Of a DNA stretch of 64,000 nt, positions 48,383 to 55,602 are shown one piece after another (the stretch's first letter is position 1; every line of letters starts with the position of its first letter). The notes beneath the pieces were generated by a model that saw nothing but the letters and a program-made list of their open reading frames with translations, searched no databases and had not been told where the DNA came from. Source of the DNA: UBA9732 sp963599445 (GTDB lineage: Bacteria > Spirochaetota > Spirochaetia > Sphaerochaetales > Sphaerochaetaceae); the NCBI GenBank assembly GCA_963599445.1, contig CAVBWZ010000009.1, positions 59,434-123,433 on the forward strand, read 5' to 3'. The position numbers were made by a program, and so were the translations under genes.

Positions 48383-48433
48383 ATGGTACTTTTCTTTCCC
48401 CTACTTTGCAACACACCCCTTTAGGTGTATCAT
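48383..48433. promoter_or_regulatory. Divergent leaderless promoters sharing one -35 hexamer
   Basis: TTGCAA (48406-48411) is self-complementary. Rightward: TTGCAA, 16 nt, TATCAT (48428-48433), 6 nt, lptC ATG 48440. Leftward: TTGCAA, 17 nt, TACCAT (48388-48383), 7 nt, ymdB ATG 48375. A dyad ACACC/GGTGT (48413-48417/48424-48428) sits in the rightward spacer. Confidence 0.65.
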
Positions 48434-48439
48434 TCGGAC

Positions 48440-48982
48440 ATGGCCCAAAGGAAACTGGCACGCTTATTGCTTATGTGTCTACTCTCTGCAATCCTGCTTA
48501 CGCAGCTAGACTCCTGCACCAAGAGCGAAACGCAGGCAATCCCATTGGGAGAACAGGAACTGCCGGACATGGTGCTGTACGACGCCCAGTACACGTTGGG
48601 ACGTCCTGGAGAAGAGGCTCTGGTGATGACAGCTCGGACAATGACCGTCTACAAAGGCGCAAATGGAACCGTTCTGGAAGGTGTCAGTTTCAAGCAAAGC
48701 GGTGAAGACGGAATGGAAGGGTCATGTGAAACCGCAACGATAGACGAAAGCGGAGAAAAGGCCTCGCTTACCGGAAACGTGGCGATACAACGAAAGAGCG
48801 ATGACCTTGTAATAAAGGCCGATTCCATTGAATGGGACAACGAGACCATGACCCTTGATGCAAAGGGAGAAGTCGTTGTCGAGTATGGGGACGGAACCCA
48901 AGTTGTCGCACAGGGCTTCAGCGCAGTATTGGATGAAGACGACTTTGAGTTTGGAAGGATTGTAAGGGGGACTGTAAAATGA
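48440..48982 (+). CDS. lptC: LptC-like LPS transport lipoprotein
   Basis: 180 residues. Residues 1-26 form a hydrophobic signal with a lipobox-like end (TQLDSC), so unlike E. coli LptC it may be lipid-anchored. The remainder is a beta-jellyroll-like sequence with OstA/LptC repeats (YTLGRPGEEALVMTARTMTVY, KASLTGNVAIQRKSDDLVIKADSIEWDNETMTLDAKGEVVVEY). Bridges inner-membrane LptB2FG to LptA in LPS export. First gene of lptC-lptA-lptB-rpoN. Transcript predicted leaderless. Codons 6-11 contain a perfect sigma-54 promoter match. Confidence 0.8.
   Translation: MAQRKLARLLLMCLLSAILLTQLDSCTKSETQAIPLGEQELPDMVLYDAQYTLGRPGEEALVMTARTMTVYKGANGTVLEGVSFKQSGEDGMEGSCETATIDESGEKASLTGNVAIQRKSDDLVIKADSIEWDNETMTLDAKGEVVVEYGDGTQVVAQGFSAVLDEDDFEFGRIVRGTVK
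48456..48471 (+). promoter_or_regulatory. Sigma-54 promoter match inside lptC
   Basis: TGGCACG-CTTA-TTGCT, identical to the 38119-38133 site except for one spacer base. It would start transcription near 48482, upstream of lptA-lptB-rpoN. It overlaps codons of the LptC signal sequence, so coincidence is possible. Confidence 0.5.
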
Positions 48983-49620
48983 GGGCACGAAGAAAAACAA
49001 TGCTCTGTTTTCTATTGATATGCATGTTTTATCTGTGCATGTTGCCATTGTATGCCTCCGACATTACATTCTCAGGTGGCTACACGAAGGTGAGCATGCA
49101 GGAAGGCAACAAGTCCATAAGCCTTTCAGGAGGAGCGGAAGTCTCAGCGAACGGACTCTCGATATCGGCACAGGAGATAAAGCTCTACGGAACGGACTAC
49201 CGCTATGTGGACTGTACCGGAAAAGTCAGCGCAGTCGATAGCGAAAGAGGGATAACCCTCCAGTGTCCAGGCCTTTTCTACGATAGACAGACCGGGGAGA
49301 TCATTTCGGACGGATGGATCGAAGTGCAGGACGAGACTAACGACGCAACCCTTTCAGGTGCACGTCTGGAATACGATACGAACAGCACACTCATAAAGGT
49401 CCAGATGATGGCAAGGGTCGTCAAGAACACTGACGATGGCCCAATGATATGCAGAGCTGACAGCATAGAGTTCGACAATTCGAACCAAACGGTCACACTC
49501 AAAGGCAATGCGAACATAAGCTGGAACGGAAACGTCTACAAGGCCGCAGTTATAACCGTTGACCTAAGCGACTACGGAATAACCATGGAAGGTTCCATTT
49601 CAGGAGAAGTGAATGGATAA
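48979..49620 (+). CDS. lptA: LptA/OstA-like periplasmic LPS transport protein
   Basis: 213 residues. Signal peptide about 1-27 (MLCFLLICMFYLCMLPLYAS). The body carries OstA repeats: ITFSGGYTKVSMQEGNKSISLSGGAEVS, LRYDYR-like strands, DEIEF-type LEYDTNSTLIKVQMMARVVKN and ADSIEFDNSNQTVTLKGNANISW, forming a periplasmic beta-jellyroll bridge. Overlaps lptC by 4 bp (ATGA) and lptB by 8 bp, so the three are tightly coupled. Confidence 0.85.
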   Translation: MRARRKTMLCFLLICMFYLCMLPLYASDITFSGGYTKVSMQEGNKSISLSGGAEVSANGLSISAQEIKLYGTDYRYVDCTGKVSAVDSERGITLQCPGLFYDRQTGEIISDGWIEVQDETNDATLSGARLEYDTNSTLIKVQMMARVVKNTDDGPMICRADSIEFDNSNQTVTLKGNANISWNGNVYKAAVITVDLSDYGITMEGSISGEVNG

Positions 49621-50338
49621 TACGCTCAAAGTCGAACACCTGAAGAAGACCTACGGCAAAAGGGATGTAGTCAAGGACATCTCCTTTGAAATGCAGGGAG
49701 GCCAGATCATTGGACTGCTGGGTCCAAACGGGGCCGGCAAGACCACCACCTTCTACATGATCGTTGGGTTCATCACGAACAATGGAGGGACGATTTCGCT
49801 AAATGGGCTTGATATCACCAACGAGCCCATGTACAAACGGGCACGTCTTGGAATCTCCTACCTACCGCAGGAACCTTCAATATTCAGAAAGCTGAGCGTT
49901 GAGGACAATATAAGGCTTGTAGTCGAGTCACGGCCAAACACCGACCCAAAGAAAAGGGACGCAATAGTCCAAGGACTGCTCAAGTCCTTTGGACTTACGT
50001 ACCTTGCAAAACAGAAAGGATATACCCTCTCAGGAGGGGAACGAAGAAGGACGGAGATAGCACGATGCCTTGCGACAAGTCCACGGTTCCTTCTTCTTGA
50101 CGAGCCATTTGCAGGCATAGACCCAAAAGCCGTCTATGAGATAAAGCAAATCGTACGCTCGCTTGCAAAACTTGGAATAGGCATACTCCTTACGGACCAC
50201 AATGTAAGGGATGCCCTTTCCATAACAACCTGCTCCCACATCATAAGCGATGGCTCAATCCTCGTCTCAGGAGGCAGAAACGAACTTCTTGCCAACGAAA
50301 TAGCAAGGGACATCTACTTTGGAGAATCTTTCGAGTAG
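49613..50338 (+). CDS. lptB: LPS export ABC transporter ATP-binding protein LptB
   Basis: 241 residues, the length of LptB. Walker A GPNGAGKTT, Q-loop, signature LSGGERRRTEIARCL, Walker B LLLDEPFAGIDP, H-loop ILLTDHNVRDALSI. The signature LSGGERRR and the following rpoN are typical of LptB loci. Powers extraction of LPS from the inner membrane with LptF/LptG, which are not in this window. No separate promoter seen. Confidence 0.95.
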   Translation: MDNTLKVEHLKKTYGKRDVVKDISFEMQGGQIIGLLGPNGAGKTTTFYMIVGFITNNGGTISLNGLDITNEPMYKRARLGISYLPQEPSIFRKLSVEDNIRLVVESRPNTDPKKRDAIVQGLLKSFGLTYLAKQKGYTLSGGERRRTEIARCLATSPRFLLLDEPFAGIDPKAVYEIKQIVRSLAKLGIGILLTDHNVRDALSITTCSHIISDGSILVSGGRNELLANEIARDIYFGESFE

Positions 50339-50359
50339 ATAAGGCAGAAGAGGAACAGA

Positions 50360-51808
50360 ATGGCAGACTTCGCACCAGGAATAGGACTTTCCCAAACGCT
50401 AAGGCAAGAGCAGACGCTCTCGCCTCAGATGCTGCAATCCCTTGCCCTTCTTCCAATGCCAATACTCGAACTCAAGGCCCACATCCAGCAGGAGATAGAG
50501 TCCAACCCCGCCCTTGAGATACCTGAAAGGGAGTTCGACACCCCGTCAATTCAAGCGAATTCGGACCAAACCAGCTACGACGACCGCATGGACGATGCGG
50601 ATGGCTCATACTACGAAGAAGCCTCCCAGCAGTACTCAGATACATACTCCAATGCATACTCCAACACATACGAAACAACTGACCCAGATTCCAGCGACCG
50701 CTTCAACATGATGCTTGAGAACACCTCGTCCAGCGGAAAGACCCTCCAGGAGCATCTTATTGACCAGTTGGGAGAGACATCAGTTACAGAGGAAACGAGA
50801 AAAGCCGCGGAGATGCTCATAAGCGACCTTGATGCAAACGGCTTCTACATCCTCCAACCACAACAGCTCTTCGAGACATCAATCATACCACAGGAGACGA
50901 TAGACGAAGCCATACACACAGTCCAAAACTTCGACCCAAATGGAATATGCGTAAAGGACTTCAGGGAATCCCTTGTACTCCAAGCAAAGCTGTCAGGGAT
51001 GGCGTCTGAAGACCTTGAAACCTTCACGACTATGGTGAATACGCAGTTGGAGAGGATCAAGGCAGGAAAGAACAAGGAGGCGGCGCAGGCTCTTGGGATA
51101 CCGGAGGAGGACCTTGAAACCTTCATATCAATCCTAAAAACGTTCACACCCTACCCTGGCCGCAACTATGGCACAGACAACGAGACCTACATAGAGCCGG
51201 ACTTCTCGATACACAACAAGGATGGAATGCTTCAGCTCGATATAAACCGTGTAGGAATCCCCTCCTTGGAAGTCTCGCCAGACTTCACAGCGCTGGCAAA
51301 CGACCTCAAGGGTCCGCAATCCAAGGAAGCCGGCAAATACATAAACGGATGCGTAAAGCAGGCGAACCTGCTGATCGACCAAGTGAATCTAAGGTTCAAG
51401 ACACTCTACAACGCCGCAGTTGCAATCATGGACATCCAAAGGGACTTCTTCCTGTACGGACCACGCCACTTGAAGACCATGACGCTAAAGGACGTAGCCG
51501 AGCGCATAGGAGTCCACGAAACCACAATGAGCCGTCTGGCACAATCCAAATGGGTGGATACAGACTGGGGTCTGTTCCAACTCAAATACTTCTTCACCCA
51601 AGGCGTGAGCTCTGCACAACCAGGAGAGCAGACGGTCTCCAGAAACGTGGTCAAGGACATGATAAAGGAGATAATCCAAGAAAAGGGAGCTCTCTCAGAC
51701 CAGAAGATATCGGATCTCCTTTTGGAGAAAGGCATCAAATGCGCCCGCCGCACGGTTGGGAAGTACAGGACGGAGCTCAACATAGACTCATCATACGAGA
51801 GAAGCTGA
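50360..51808 (+). CDS. rpoN: RNA polymerase sigma-54 factor
   Basis: 482 residues. Region I: LSQTLRQEQTLSPQMLQSLALLPMPILELKAHIQQEIESNPAL, the Gln/Leu-rich activator-responsive segment. An acidic, Tyr/Ser/Asp-rich region II (about 55-115) follows. The core-binding domain continues, and the C-terminus has the helix-turn-helix LKDVAERIGVHETTMSRLAQSKW and RpoN box ARRTVGKYR (462-470; consensus ARRTVAKYR). Recognises -24/-12 promoters and needs AAA+ activators; two such promoter matches occur in this window. Fourth gene of the lpt operon, 21 bp after lptB. Confidence 0.97.
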   Translation: MADFAPGIGLSQTLRQEQTLSPQMLQSLALLPMPILELKAHIQQEIESNPALEIPEREFDTPSIQANSDQTSYDDRMDDADGSYYEEASQQYSDTYSNAYSNTYETTDPDSSDRFNMMLENTSSSGKTLQEHLIDQLGETSVTEETRKAAEMLISDLDANGFYILQPQQLFETSIIPQETIDEAIHTVQNFDPNGICVKDFRESLVLQAKLSGMASEDLETFTTMVNTQLERIKAGKNKEAAQALGIPEEDLETFISILKTFTPYPGRNYGTDNETYIEPDFSIHNKDGMLQLDINRVGIPSLEVSPDFTALANDLKGPQSKEAGKYINGCVKQANLLIDQVNLRFKTLYNAAVAIMDIQRDFFLYGPRHLKTMTLKDVAERIGVHETTMSRLAQSKWVDTDWGLFQLKYFFTQGVSSAQPGEQTVSRNVVKDMIKEIIQEKGALSDQKISDLLLEKGIKCARRTVGKYRTELNIDSSYERS

Positions 51809-51850
51809 GAACCAAAGGAGAGACCTCCGTTAGTAACGCAGCCCAAAACC

Positions 51851-52888
51851 CTACAATCTAGCGAACTCCAACTGTTTTGGATGCCTTCCCTTGTGCCTTA
51901 TCACATCTATGAGGCACTTTTCCATGACTGTCTGTTGCAATGCGGTTCCGGCCTCCTTTATGCGAATGTCATATTCTGCAATGGTCACAAGAATACGCTC
52001 CATGTCACGGACATTGTACAATCTGCAGGCATCCCTGTAGACCTCCTTGTCCTTGAGCCTTGAAACAGGGCGGTCGCCTTCGAAATACTTCGTTGTGAAC
52101 GCACTGCCATCCTCATAGCCCTTCGTCCCCATACCAAGGCCTTTTCTTGCATTCATCTGCACGGACAAAGCTCTTCTGAAATAGGTCGCAAGACGGGATG
52201 CACACATTGCGGTGACAGAGGAGGCGTCCTTTGTGCGAAGCAATGTATGCAGACACTCCAAAGCGCTGTCCAATTTGCCACGTGCGACATATGAAAACAA
52301 AGAGAAATCGGTCTCTTCCCTAGTGTGCGTAAGGTAGTCGTCCACATCGTCTGCGGTGACGGACGTCTTGCCCGGAATCGTACTCAGGTAGATTACAAGC
52401 TGCGAACACACATTTTCGAAATCATGTACGTTGTTCTCCACCTTCTCGATTATGGCTGTGCAGGCGGCGGAGTCTATCGAAAGAGAGTTCTTCCTGAAGA
52501 AAGTCCTAAGCCATTCCTCCTTCTTGCTCTCGAACATCTCATAGAACTTCATGGTGTTCTTCTCGGGAACGGCGTCCATGATTTCAGGAGCCACGAAGAG
52601 GTCGTCGCTCGTTATGACAAACGTTGCACAGTCAGAAGGATGCTTTATGTACTCGGCAAGGGCCTTGAGCTTGTCCTTGGCTTTTATCTCCTGAGCCTGT
52701 TCAAGGATTACAAGCTTATGGTCTGCAAAGAGGTCGTTGTTGTTGAGCTGCGCAAAGAGCTCGGACTCATAGTCCTCGAACCCATAGAACTTAGAGACCT
52801 CACATGAGCCAAGATCAGCCTTTATCTTCTTTATTTGGTCTTCCTTCAAGCCCTTTTCAGGTCCAAGGAGGAGATAGACACCGGCCAC
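51851..52888 (-). CDS. holA: DNA polymerase III delta subunit
   Basis: 345 residues from a GTG at 52888, which has GGGAGG 5 nt upstream; another GTG at 52894 lies inside the SD. MAGVYLLLGPEKGLKEDQIKKIK at the N-terminus is the HolA start (YLLxGpExxL), then KLVILEQAQEIK and the C-terminal region SVTAMCASRLATYFRRALSVQ. Opens the sliding clamp in the clamp loader. It begins 2 bp after the lexA stop, so lexA and holA form one unit. Confidence 0.92.
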   Translation of the reverse strand: MAGVYLLLGPEKGLKEDQIKKIKADLGSCEVSKFYGFEDYESELFAQLNNNDLFADHKLVILEQAQEIKAKDKLKALAEYIKHPSDCATFVITSDDLFVAPEIMDAVPEKNTMKFYEMFESKKEEWLRTFFRKNSLSIDSAACTAIIEKVENNVHDFENVCSQLVIYLSTIPGKTSVTADDVDDYLTHTREETDFSLFSYVARGKLDSALECLHTLLRTKDASSVTAMCASRLATYFRRALSVQMNARKGLGMGTKGYEDGSAFTTKYFEGDRPVSRLKDKEVYRDACRLYNVRDMERILVTIAEYDIRIKEAGTALQQTVMEKCLIDVIRHKGRHPKQLEFARL

Positions 52889-52890
52889 TG

Positions 52891-53520
52891 TCACCTCCCG
52901 TACTGTCTAATGATCATAAGAAGTTTGCCGTGGATCTGACACTGCGTGGAAACGATTACCTTATAGGCTTGGTTGGCAGGTCTCAGTTCGTATCTGTCCC
53001 CAACATGGAAGAAATGCTTGAGCGTTATCCCATATGTGTCGTCGTCGCCAATGCTTGCAGCTACGATCTCACCATTGCTGGCGTTGCCCGTCTTCTTTAT
53101 GATCGCGAGGTCTCCGTCGTTTATGCCGTCGTCTATCATGCTGTCGCCCCTGACTCTAAGGGCGTAGAGCTGCTCCGACTCATCGCACCCTACCAAATCC
53201 TGTGGTACGGAAACGAAACCGTCATAGACCTCCTCGGACATTATTGGAGCACCTGCAGCCGTAGTCCCAAGGACCGGGACCTTTATGATGCTGTCTCCAG
53301 AAGGTGTGGTCCTCCTGAGCAAGGCCATGCCTCTTGGAAGATTGTCAGCCGTTCGTATGACGTTCTTCTTCTCAAGAGCCCTAAGATGGTCATATGCCGC
53401 CTTTGGAGAGAAACCAAAATGCCCTGCTATGTCCCTAAGGCTTGGAGCATAGCCGTTCGTATCGAAGAAATGCTCTATGAAATTGGCGATCTCCGTCTGT
53501 CGTTCAGTCAATCCTTTCAT
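52891..53520 (-). CDS. lexA: LexA repressor
   Basis: 209 residues. N-terminal winged helix LTERQTEIANFIEHFFDTNGYAPSLRDIAGHFGFSPKAAYDHLRALEKKNVI. Self-cleavage site Ala89-Gly90 (TTAAGAPI), catalytic Ser127 in RGDSMIDDGI, Lys168 in GITLKHFF. Represses SOS genes until RecA-stimulated autocleavage. SD AGGAGG before ATG. A dyad GATAA-N8-TTATC (53613-53630) lies between lexA and the divergent peptidase gene; spirochaete LexA boxes vary, so whether this is the operator is unproven. Confidence 0.96.
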   Translation of the reverse strand: MKGLTERQTEIANFIEHFFDTNGYAPSLRDIAGHFGFSPKAAYDHLRALEKKNVIRTADNLPRGMALLRRTTPSGDSIIKVPVLGTTAAGAPIMSEEVYDGFVSVPQDLVGCDESEQLYALRVRGDSMIDDGINDGDLAIIKKTGNASNGEIVAASIGDDDTYGITLKHFFHVGDRYELRPANQAYKVIVSTQCQIHGKLLMIIRQYGR

Positions 53521-53612
53521 GCTAAAACCTCCTCAAGAAACAACTTAGATTGCCACACAAACCTTTGGGGGACCAAAGGGACTGCATGGTCTCATCCATC
53601 CTCTTAACCCAT

Positions 53613-53630
53613 GATAACACATCGCTTATC
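53613..53630. promoter_or_regulatory. Dyad between lexA and the M18 peptidase gene
   Basis: GATAA-CACATCGC-TTATC, 5-bp arms, 8-nt spacer. Candidate LexA autoregulatory site or operator of the divergent peptidase gene; the latter's promoter may be TTGAAC-17 nt-AATAAT near 53643. Confidence 0.4.
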
Positions 53631-53726
53631 AAAAGTTAAGACTTGAACATTGCAAAATATGAGAAAATAATCACAAACAACAAAAAACGAATAAATATGC
53701 AAATAAATACTAAGGAGAACATAATT

Positions 53727-55070
53727 ATGGAGAACTTGATCAAAGGATACATGGAATTCCTCGACAACAACAAAACCGAGCGCAGATGCGCAGCAACGGT
53801 CGTGGAAACGGCCATTGCAAACGGCTACAGGAACATCGACGACGTCAAGGCCCTCAAGGCAGGAGACAAGGTCTACTACAGCAGAATGGGCAAGACGGCA
53901 ATCCTCTTCAACATCGGGACGGACTGCATATGCAAAGGCATGAACATCCTTGGCGCACACATAGACTCACCAAGACTTGACGTCAAGCAGAACCCGGTCT
54001 ACGAAGACACCGGGCTGGTCTACCTCAACACGCACTACTACGGAGGCATCAAGAAGTACCAGTGGGTCGCAATCCCACTTGCAATCGACGGCTTCGTATT
54101 CCTCACAGACGGCACCAAGGTCGATGTCAGAATCGGCGACGACCAGCAGGACCCAGTCTTCACCATCTCCGATATCCTCCCCCACATCGCACAGGACCAG
54201 ATGAAAAAGACCGCCGCAGAGTTCATCGAAGGCGAAAAGCTGGACCTCATCCTGGGATGCTATCCAACACAGAACAAGGCAGACAAGGACAAGACCGATG
54301 ATGCTGAGCCTTCCGGCAAGGACAAGATCCTCGCAATCCTAAAGGAGAAGTATGGAATAGAGGAAGAGGACTTCGCCTCCGCAGAACTCGAAGTAGTACC
54401 GGCAGGAAAGACCCGCTACCTTGGATTCGACAAGACACTCGTACTTGGCTACGGCCAGGACGACAGGGTATGCGCATACACATCCCTCATTGCAATGCTT
54501 GAATCCGCAGCAGGTACAAGAACCAACTGCTGCATCCTCGTTGACAAGGAGGAGATAGGCAGCCAGGGAGCTACAGGCATGGATTCAATGCTCCTTGAGA
54601 ATGCAGTTGCAGAGGTCGTATTCAGACTTGGACTTGAGAATCCAGAACTGTCCATCCGCAGAGCCTTGGCAAACTCCTACATGCTCTCAAGCGACGTGAA
54701 CGCCGCATACGATCCACTGAACAGTTCGCTCTACGACAAGCAGAACTCATCCTTCCTTGGAAAGGGCGTTGTATTCAATAAGTACACAGGCTCAAGGGGA
54801 AAGAGCGCAGCATCAGATGCCAACGCAGAGTACCTTGCACTTGTACGCGGGCAGCTCAAGTCCCACGACGTCACATTCCAGATGGCTGAAATGGCAAAGG
54901 TCGATGTCGGCGGTGGTGGAACCATAGCCAAGTACGCTGCAAAGTATGGAATGCAGGTCATAGACTGCGGAGTCTCCGTACTGAGCATGCACGCTCCATG
55001 GGAGATCACATCCACATACGACATAGAGCAGGCATATCTTGGATACAAGGCGTTCCTCGCCATCAAGTGA
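53727..55070 (+). CDS. M18-family aminopeptidase
   Basis: 447 residues from ATG 53727 (AAGGAG 9 nt upstream). Zinc site residues: GAHIDSPRLDVK (His78), ILVDKEEIGSQG (Glu pair), DVNAAYDP and MHAPWEI (C-terminal His). The insert HYYGGIKKYQW fits the dodecameric M18 (DAP/ApeB) fold. A Lys/Asp-rich insert (NKADKDKTDDAEPSGKDK, near 200) is an extra loop. Removes N-terminal acidic or neutral residues from peptides in the cytoplasm. Confidence 0.94.
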   Translation: MENLIKGYMEFLDNNKTERRCAATVVETAIANGYRNIDDVKALKAGDKVYYSRMGKTAILFNIGTDCICKGMNILGAHIDSPRLDVKQNPVYEDTGLVYLNTHYYGGIKKYQWVAIPLAIDGFVFLTDGTKVDVRIGDDQQDPVFTISDILPHIAQDQMKKTAAEFIEGEKLDLILGCYPTQNKADKDKTDDAEPSGKDKILAILKEKYGIEEEDFASAELEVVPAGKTRYLGFDKTLVLGYGQDDRVCAYTSLIAMLESAAGTRTNCCILVDKEEIGSQGATGMDSMLLENAVAEVVFRLGLENPELSIRRALANSYMLSSDVNAAYDPLNSSLYDKQNSSFLGKGVVFNKYTGSRGKSAASDANAEYLALVRGQLKSHDVTFQMAEMAKVDVGGGGTIAKYAAKYGMQVIDCGVSVLSMHAPWEITSTYDIEQAYLGYKAFLAIK

Positions 55071-55117
55071 TGCTCATCGTAGCATCATGGATGACAGCAA
55101 GAAGTGGAAATAACTTT

Positions 55118-55173
55118 TTGACTTTTGGGTTCTTCGCCCTTAGAATTTAGGTAGGGAGCGGCCCAGCCGCTCC
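55118..55173 (+). promoter_or_regulatory. hpf promoter and 5'-end hairpin
   Basis: TTGACT (55118-55123), 17-nt spacer, TAGAAT (55141-55146). The transcript would begin near 55153, so GGAGCGGC-CCA-GCCGCTCC (55155-55173) forms an 8-bp hairpin at its very 5' end, a layout that usually protects mRNA from 5' degradation. Confidence 0.75.
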
Positions 55174-55197
55174 AGCCCATTCATAAAGGAGGAGCGA

Positions 55198-55494
55198 ATG
55201 AATCTTAACGTTAGAGGTATCCACTATCAGGTCAGCGATGAGACAAGGGAATTCTTGGACAAGAAGCTTCAAAAACTCGACTTTGCAGAGAACTATCTGC
55301 ATGATTTGGACATAACAATCAAGAGGGAGACGCTTGGACAAGGCTTCCACATAGATGCAAAACTACACTTCTCGTGGGGCACGGTGAAGGTCGTGAGCTA
55401 CGACTGCTACGAACTCTACGAAGGGATCGAGCTCATAGCAGACAAGATAGAAGCCGCAGCCCGCAAGGAGAAAGGCAAGGTCATCGAAGGCTGA
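55198..55494 (+). CDS. hpf: Ribosome hibernation-promoting factor, short form
   Basis: 98 residues. MNLNVRGIHYQVSDETREFLDKKLQKLDF is the HPF/YfiA start, with beta-alpha-beta-beta-beta-alpha pattern and ELIADKIEAAARKEKGK basic C-terminal helix. The short length lacks the dimerising C-terminal domain of long HPF. Binds the 30S decoding region in stationary phase. Strong SD (AAAGGAGGA). Own promoter, 5' hairpin and terminator, so monocistronic; expected high abundance. Confidence 0.93.
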   Translation: MNLNVRGIHYQVSDETREFLDKKLQKLDFAENYLHDLDITIKRETLGQGFHIDAKLHFSWGTVKVVSYDCYELYEGIELIADKIEAAARKEKGKVIEG

Positions 55495-55529
55495 GCCCAG
55501 ATACCGCACAATACAAACTCTTAACTTCC

Positions 55530-55572
55530 AGCCGCCCACCAGTGCAACTCCGCACTCCGGGCGGCTTTGTTC
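55530..55572 (+). terminator. hpf terminator
   Basis: AGCCGCCC (55530-55537) pairs with GGGCGGCT (55559-55566), with inner AGTGC/GCACT (55541-55545/55552-55556); followed by TTTGTT. Confidence 0.85.
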
Positions 55573-55602
55573 AACAAGAGCACCCTGATTTGGAGAGAAG
55601 AC

